This document shows, piece by piece, positions 5,675 to 8,897 of a DNA stretch of 8,897 nt; position 1 is the stretch's first letter, and every line of letters starts with the position of its first letter. The translations under genes and the position numbers were made by a program. The stretch spans positions 1 to 8,897 of the forward strand of contig CATZMG010000076.1 in the NCBI GenBank assembly GCA_958421655.1, written 5' to 3'. The notes under the pieces were generated by a model that searched no databases, was not told where the DNA came from, and worked only from the letters and a program-made list of their open reading frames with translations. The stretch comes from an uncultured Collinsella sp. (GTDB lineage Bacteria > Actinomycetota > Coriobacteriia > Coriobacteriales > Coriobacteriaceae).

Positions 5675-6853
5675 TTACTTGCCGCTGACGATGCGCTCGA
5701 CGTCGGAGGCGATCATGAACTCCTCATCCGTGGGGATGACGAAGATCTTGACCTTGGAATCCTTGGCGGACAGGCACCAAGCGCCGTCGCCGCGCAGGGC
5801 GTTACGAGCGTGATCCATCTTGACGCCCATAAAGGCCAGACGGTCGGCCACGCCAGCGCGGACAGCCGGAGCGTGCTCGCCGATGCCGGCGGTAAAGACC
5901 AGGGTGTCCATGCCGCACATGGAAGTGGCCATCTCGGCGGCCTTGGCGGCAATCTTGTAGACGAACATATCGAAGGCGAGCTGAGCCTCGGGGTCACCGG
6001 CAGCGGCGAGCTCCTCAACATTGCGGCAGTCGTTGGTCTTGCCGCCGGTCACAGCCAGAAGGCCGGACTTCTTGTTCATCATCTCGTCGACCTCGTCGAA
6101 GGTGTAGCCGCCTTCGCGCTGCAGGTAGCACACGGTAGCAGGGTCGATGGAGCCGCAGCGGGTGCCCATCATGACACCGTCGAGCGGCGTCAAGCCCATG
6201 GTGGTGTCCATGCACTTGCCGTCCTCGATGGCGCACAGGGAAGCGCCGGAACCGATGTGGCACACGACGACCTTGCGGGCCTCGCCGTTGGTCATCTCGG
6301 CAACCTTCTTGGAGATGTACCGGTAGCTGGTGCCGTGAGCGCCGTACTTACGGATGTGCAGCTTGTCGCAGACGTCCTTGGGCAGGGCGTAGGTCTTGGC
6401 GACCTCGGGCATATTGAAGTGGAAAGCAGTGTCGTAGACCGTGACGTTGGGCAGGTCGGGATACTGCTCGAGGCAGTACTCGATAACGTTGGCCTCGGGG
6501 TTGTTGTGCAGCGGGGCGAGCGGAGCGACCTCGCGGATCTTGGCGAGGACGTCCTCGTCGACGAGGGAGGAATCGCCGAAGTACCAACCGCCCTGAACGA
6601 TACGGTGGCCGATGCCCTCGATCTTGACGCCGTTGGCCTCGAGGTCCTTCAGGACGACCTCGATGGCGACCTTGTGGTCGGGGAACTCGATGTTCTCGGT
6701 CACCTTCTTGGAACCGTTGGCAGCGTGAGTGAAGGTACCGCCGGTAAAGCAGACGCGCTCGCAGGAGCCCTTTGCGGACACCTTGTGGGACTTGGTATCG
6801 ATGACCTGATACTTAAGGGTCGAAGATCCTGCGTTGACGACCAGAACGTTCAT
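5675..6853 (-). CDS. Acetate kinase paralogue with altered active-site residues
   Basis: A 392-residue acetate/propionate kinase family protein, by eye well over half identical to the neighbouring ackA and aligned without gaps to about residue 270. Kept: Asn7, HR 83-84, His116, Asp141, His173, Arg232 and the C-terminal Glu pair in PTDEEFMIA. Changed compared with its neighbour and the usual family motifs: Tyr177 (HGTSYR, not HGTSH), Ser202 (CHIGSG, not CHLGNG) and His327 (GIGEH, not GIGEN). These lie in the segments that surround the nucleotide phosphates and catalytic site in known acetate kinases. Gln87 and GSIDP are shared with the neighbour. The frame is intact and GGGAG lies six bases before the ATG, so it is not a pseudogene. 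It may be an acetate kinase with altered kinetics or one for another acyl phosphate or phosphoryl partner, so I give no symbol. Confidence 0.9.
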   Translation of the reverse strand: MNVLVVNAGSSTLKYQVIDTKSHKVSAKGSCERVCFTGGTFTHAANGSKKVTENIEFPDHKVAIEVVLKDLEANGVKIEGIGHRIVQGGWYFGDSSLVDEDVLAKIREVAPLAPLHNNPEANVIEYCLEQYPDLPNVTVYDTAFHFNMPEVAKTYALPKDVCDKLHIRKYGAHGTSYRYISKKVAEMTNGEARKVVVCHIGSGASLCAIEDGKCMDTTMGLTPLDGVMMGTRCGSIDPATVCYLQREGGYTFDEVDEMMNKKSGLLAVTGGKTNDCRNVEELAAAGDPEAQLAFDMFVYKIAAKAAEMATSMCGMDTLVFTAGIGEHAPAVRAGVADRLAFMGVKMDHARNALRGDGAWCLSAKDSKVKIFVIPTDEEFMIASDVERIVSGK

Positions 6854-6906
6854 GTGTCTCCCTACTAACAGGCGGTGTGGCGCCGCCAGGTTACATACGC
6901 TTCAAT

Positions 6907-6940
6907 AATAAACCCAAACGCCCTCGCGCTCGGGTTTATT
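6907..6940 (-). terminator. Terminator of the MFS gene
   Basis: AATAAACCC (6907-6915) pairs with GGGTTTATT (6932-6940) around a 16-base loop. On the minus strand the stem ends GGGTTTATT followed by ATTG. It lies 33 bases after the transporter stop and 53 bases before the second ackA start, so it separates the two transcripts. I see no clear promoter in the 53 bases left for ackA, which hold only a short GGCGG/CCGCC dyad (6871-6887). Confidence 0.65.
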
Positions 6941-6973
6941 GCGTTGATATATAAGTTATCGATGCCCAAATAC

Positions 6974-8134
6974 TCATGGCCTTTGACTTGTAAGACGAAA
7001 GAGCGCGGGGATATACACCAAAGAAGATATCCCGAGCGCTACAAGCAATATGACTCGAATGCCCGCGATGCTGCTCAACGCAGCATTGAACAGATAGAAA
7101 AGGATGGCACCCACCGCCACCATCTGGCTTTGGACCGAAATCAGTGAACAGCGCATCGAAGAATCGACAGCATTTTGAAAAATTGAGTATTTTATTGGAG
7201 CAAATAACGAGTAAGCAACCGTCTGCAGTACATAGAACACGGGCAGCAAATAGACCGGAGTAAAGGGAATCAAAAACAGAGCAGTCAGGAAAAGGCGCAC
7301 GATGCCGCAAATACGCGCAAAACGGCCCTTGTCGACATGAGCAATCACACTGGGCACAATAAGCCCCATGGAAGCCGAGGCAAGGAGCTGGACCGCAATG
7401 GTCACACCCGAAGCGACGGCATTCATTCCGCGACCCGCAAGCAGCAGTGAGAAAAAGTCTTCCAGGGCGACAAAAGCAAATGCCTGAGAGCAGTCCATGA
7501 TGAACGCTGAACGAAGAATGCCGTTACGCGCAATAGCGGCACCGATCATCTTCGGGCTAATTCCACGCTTAGGTGTCGTTGCAGTGTCCCCTCTTCGCAT
7601 CTCAGGAATGCAGGCAACGACAACCAACGTCAACACCATTGCGATGATATCTGCCGAAAGACCAATGAGATATGCACCGACAGACGAAATGAAACCGCCC
7701 ACGCAAGCGGAGATGGCATAAGAGGCATAGAAAACAAATCGCTCAACGACATTAAGTCTTACGAGCTGGTCCTGAGAGACGCTGTCAATGTAGATCGCTT
7801 CTATGGATCCGCTCACACATGCAACTGCAAATCCTTTGAGAGCAAACGCGCCGATTAAAAGCAGAGGAGAACGGGCGAAAAGTAGGGCGGCGTAGTATCC
7901 AAGCATTCCCACGACGCCAACGAGACCGCTTGTCTTTCGTCCAAACCTGTCAGCAATATAACCAGTAGGAACCTCAAGAATGAACTTACTCACTTGGTAT
8001 GCAATCATCATGCTAGAAATCGCTACCATCGAGAATCCGACGAATTCAAGATAAACCGTCAGAAAATACAAAATGGTGCTGAAGTTCGACAGAAAAACGA
8101 ACGTCATATAAAGCAAAACCGTACGGTTTTTCAT
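6974..8134 (-). CDS. Major facilitator superfamily transporter
   Basis: A 386-residue inner-membrane secondary transporter with about twelve hydrophobic segments, the normal size for the superfamily. The signature loop between helices 2 and 3 reads EVPTGYIADRFGRKT (54-68), matching motif A (G-x3-D-R-x-G-R-K). The charged central loop at about 176-205 separates two six-helix halves. I start at ATG 8134 because GGAGG lies seven bases upstream and the hydrophobic helix begins directly after MKNRT; a TTG seven codons earlier has no ribosome-binding site. The LysR-type gene lies 119 bases upstream on the same strand and may regulate it. GC content is clearly lower than in pta or ackA, falling to about 40 percent in stretches near the 5' end. 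The substrate cannot be told; drug export and metabolite transport are both possible. Confidence 0.88.
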   Translation of the reverse strand: MKNRTVLLYMTFVFLSNFSTILYFLTVYLEFVGFSMVAISSMMIAYQVSKFILEVPTGYIADRFGRKTSGLVGVVGMLGYYAALLFARSPLLLIGAFALKGFAVACVSGSIEAIYIDSVSQDQLVRLNVVERFVFYASYAISACVGGFISSVGAYLIGLSADIIAMVLTLVVVACIPEMRRGDTATTPKRGISPKMIGAAIARNGILRSAFIMDCSQAFAFVALEDFFSLLLAGRGMNAVASGVTIAVQLLASASMGLIVPSVIAHVDKGRFARICGIVRLFLTALFLIPFTPVYLLPVFYVLQTVAYSLFAPIKYSIFQNAVDSSMRCSLISVQSQMVAVGAILFYLFNAALSSIAGIRVILLVALGISSLVYIPALFRLTSQRP

Positions 8135-8214
8135 GCTCCGCCCTCCAAGAGCCAATAGCCCAAACCGAAATCTTGGAAAAGCATGAGGGCAAAGCCGTCA
8201 GCCATGTGTTACAA

Positions 8215-8255
8215 GGCGTCAACATTCACTTGACGCCACGAGGCCAAATGGCCTC
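8215..8255. promoter_or_regulatory. Two consecutive hairpins between the regulator and the MFS gene
   Basis: GGCGTCAA (8215-8222) pairs perfectly with TTGACGCC (8230-8237) around a 7-base spacer. GAGGCC (8240-8245) pairs with GGCCTC (8250-8255) around AAAT and overlaps the regulator stop codon (8254-8256). Neither is followed by a convincing T-run on the minus strand, so they may be weak terminators, an RNA stabiliser, or in the first case an operator for the transporter. Confidence 0.35.
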
Positions 8256-8897
8256 ACGAAGCGAGATGACGCAATAGGTGAAGAAATACCGTCTGGTGTC
8301 GATCGGTCCAGGCATTTTGTCGATAGCAAAAATAGATGGGCAAGGCCACGTCATGCGAACCTTCAATGGAGCACTCGCTCACTTCCAGTCCATCTGTTGC
8401 GAGAGAAGAGCCAGAAAAACTCAATATCAATCCCCCGGCTTGAAGAAACTCAGTCTGCGCCCTGTTTTCGTATTCGACGTCGCGGAAGCGGAAATTAACC
8501 AGCTGAGCCTCGGGACATTGGTTGATTGCATTGAGACAGGGTGACAAATTAATGGGAACAGCCAGCCTGCCGCCCAGCAACTCACGAACGGTCATAGCAC
8601 CCACAGATTGATGACCCGCTGGACACGAAAGAACCTTGAGCTCCTTTTCACCCAAGTATTTCGAAGAAAGGACACTATCCCTTGGTTCCTCAAATGAGAT
8701 GGCCGCATCCGAAATGCCAAGCACAAGTGATTCAAAGCATGTGGCCGTTGGCTGATGCCAAACATCAAGGTGAATCTGGGGGTGCAAGCTTTCAAACGAG
8801 TCGTACCAGTTTTCGGAAAAAAGACGCCCCCGCCCGTGAAGGTGAACCGCCTCCCATTTCTTGGACATGAGAAATGGGAGGCTTTTTATGCGAGTCG
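8254..8897 (-). CDS. LysR-type regulator, effector-domain part, 5' end outside the window
   Basis: The frame is open from the stop at 8254 to the right edge. The visible part matches the C-terminal effector-binding domain of LysR regulators in order of elements. Counting from the internal Met at 8868: a first strand EAVHLHGRG (6-14), FESLHPQIHLDVW (25-37), ESLVLGISDAAIS (46-58, the usual L-x-G-x-L-D-x-A-I region), YLGEKELKVLSCP (71-83), MTVRELLGGRLAVP (92-105) and FLQAGGLILSF (near 145-155). About 200 residues is the normal length of this domain. The helix-turn-helix (about 90 residues) would lie beyond the edge. The Met at 8868 has no ribosome-binding site and sits in a hairpin loop, so I treat the gene as cut by the window rather than as an effector-only protein. 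The inducer is unknown; the MFS gene downstream is a plausible target. Confidence 0.7.
   Translation of the reverse strand, partial: TRIKSLPFLMSKKWEAVHLHGRGRLFSENWYDSFESLHPQIHLDVWHQPTATCFESLVLGISDAAISFEEPRDSVLSSKYLGEKELKVLSCPAGHQSVGAMTVRELLGGRLAVPINLSPCLNAINQCPEAQLVNFRFRDVEYENRAQTEFLQAGGLILSFSGSSLATDGLEVSECSIEGSHDVALPIYFCYRQNAWTDRHQTVFLHLLRHLAS
8849..8887 (+). terminator. Strong hairpin with T-run, antisense inside the LysR-type gene
   Basis: GCCTCCCATTTCT (8849-8861) pairs perfectly with 8870-8882 around an 8-base loop, followed by TTTTT at 8883-8887 on the plus strand. By structure this is a good factor-independent terminator for a plus-strand transcript. No plus-strand gene leads into it, and the same bases appear to encode the linker region of the regulator (KSLPFLMSKKWEA) on the minus strand. 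Confidence 0.5.

Noticed and set aside
8135..8155. TTG start for the MFS gene
   Set aside because: No ribosome-binding site precedes it, whereas GGAGG precedes ATG 8134 at good spacing, and the first helix starts directly after that ATG.
8278..8544. Plus-strand 88-codon frame inside the regulator gene
   Set aside because: It is antisense to a frame with clear LysR effector-domain order, and I see no ribosome-binding site or known motif.

Overview
The window looks like a chromosomal segment of a high-GC anaerobic fermenter, most likely a coriobacterium (Collinsella-like Actinomycetota). I infer this from the GC-rich codon use of the metabolic genes, the phosphotransacetylase/acetate kinase content, the surface-galactofuranose genes and the general look of the proteins. 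No rRNA, marker gene or database search backs it.

Layout: positions 1-344 are intergenic. They hold two nested palindromes and the relic of a glycosyltransferase 3' end on the plus strand. On the minus strand follow a family 2 glycosyltransferase and glf (UDP-galactopyranose mutase), which overlap by 8 bases and form a surface-glycan pair. A 231-bp divergent promoter region (2572-2802) separates glf from pta (plus strand). After pta comes a 548-bp convergent gap (3784-4331) with a third long nested palindrome, an array of three 46-bp units at an exact 62-bp period, and a strong terminator. Two tandem acetate kinase genes follow on the minus strand, separated by a terminator. Last are a terminator, an MFS transporter and the effector-domain part of a LysR-type regulator that runs off the right edge, all on the minus strand.

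Function: pta and the two ackA genes supply the acetyl-CoA to acetyl phosphate to acetate route that yields ATP by substrate-level phosphorylation. They are not in the common co-directional operon: pta faces the ackA pair. The second kinase (5675-6853) lacks several residues that the first keeps around the nucleotide and catalytic site. Glf and the glycosyltransferase would make UDP-galactofuranose and use a sugar donor for a surface polymer. The transporter and regulator lie in DNA of visibly lower GC and may be an acquired or fast-evolving module.

The least ordinary parts are intergenic: the nested palindromes, the tail-to-tail glycosyltransferase relic, and the 62-bp array. I did not find a clear new enzymatic or defence system.
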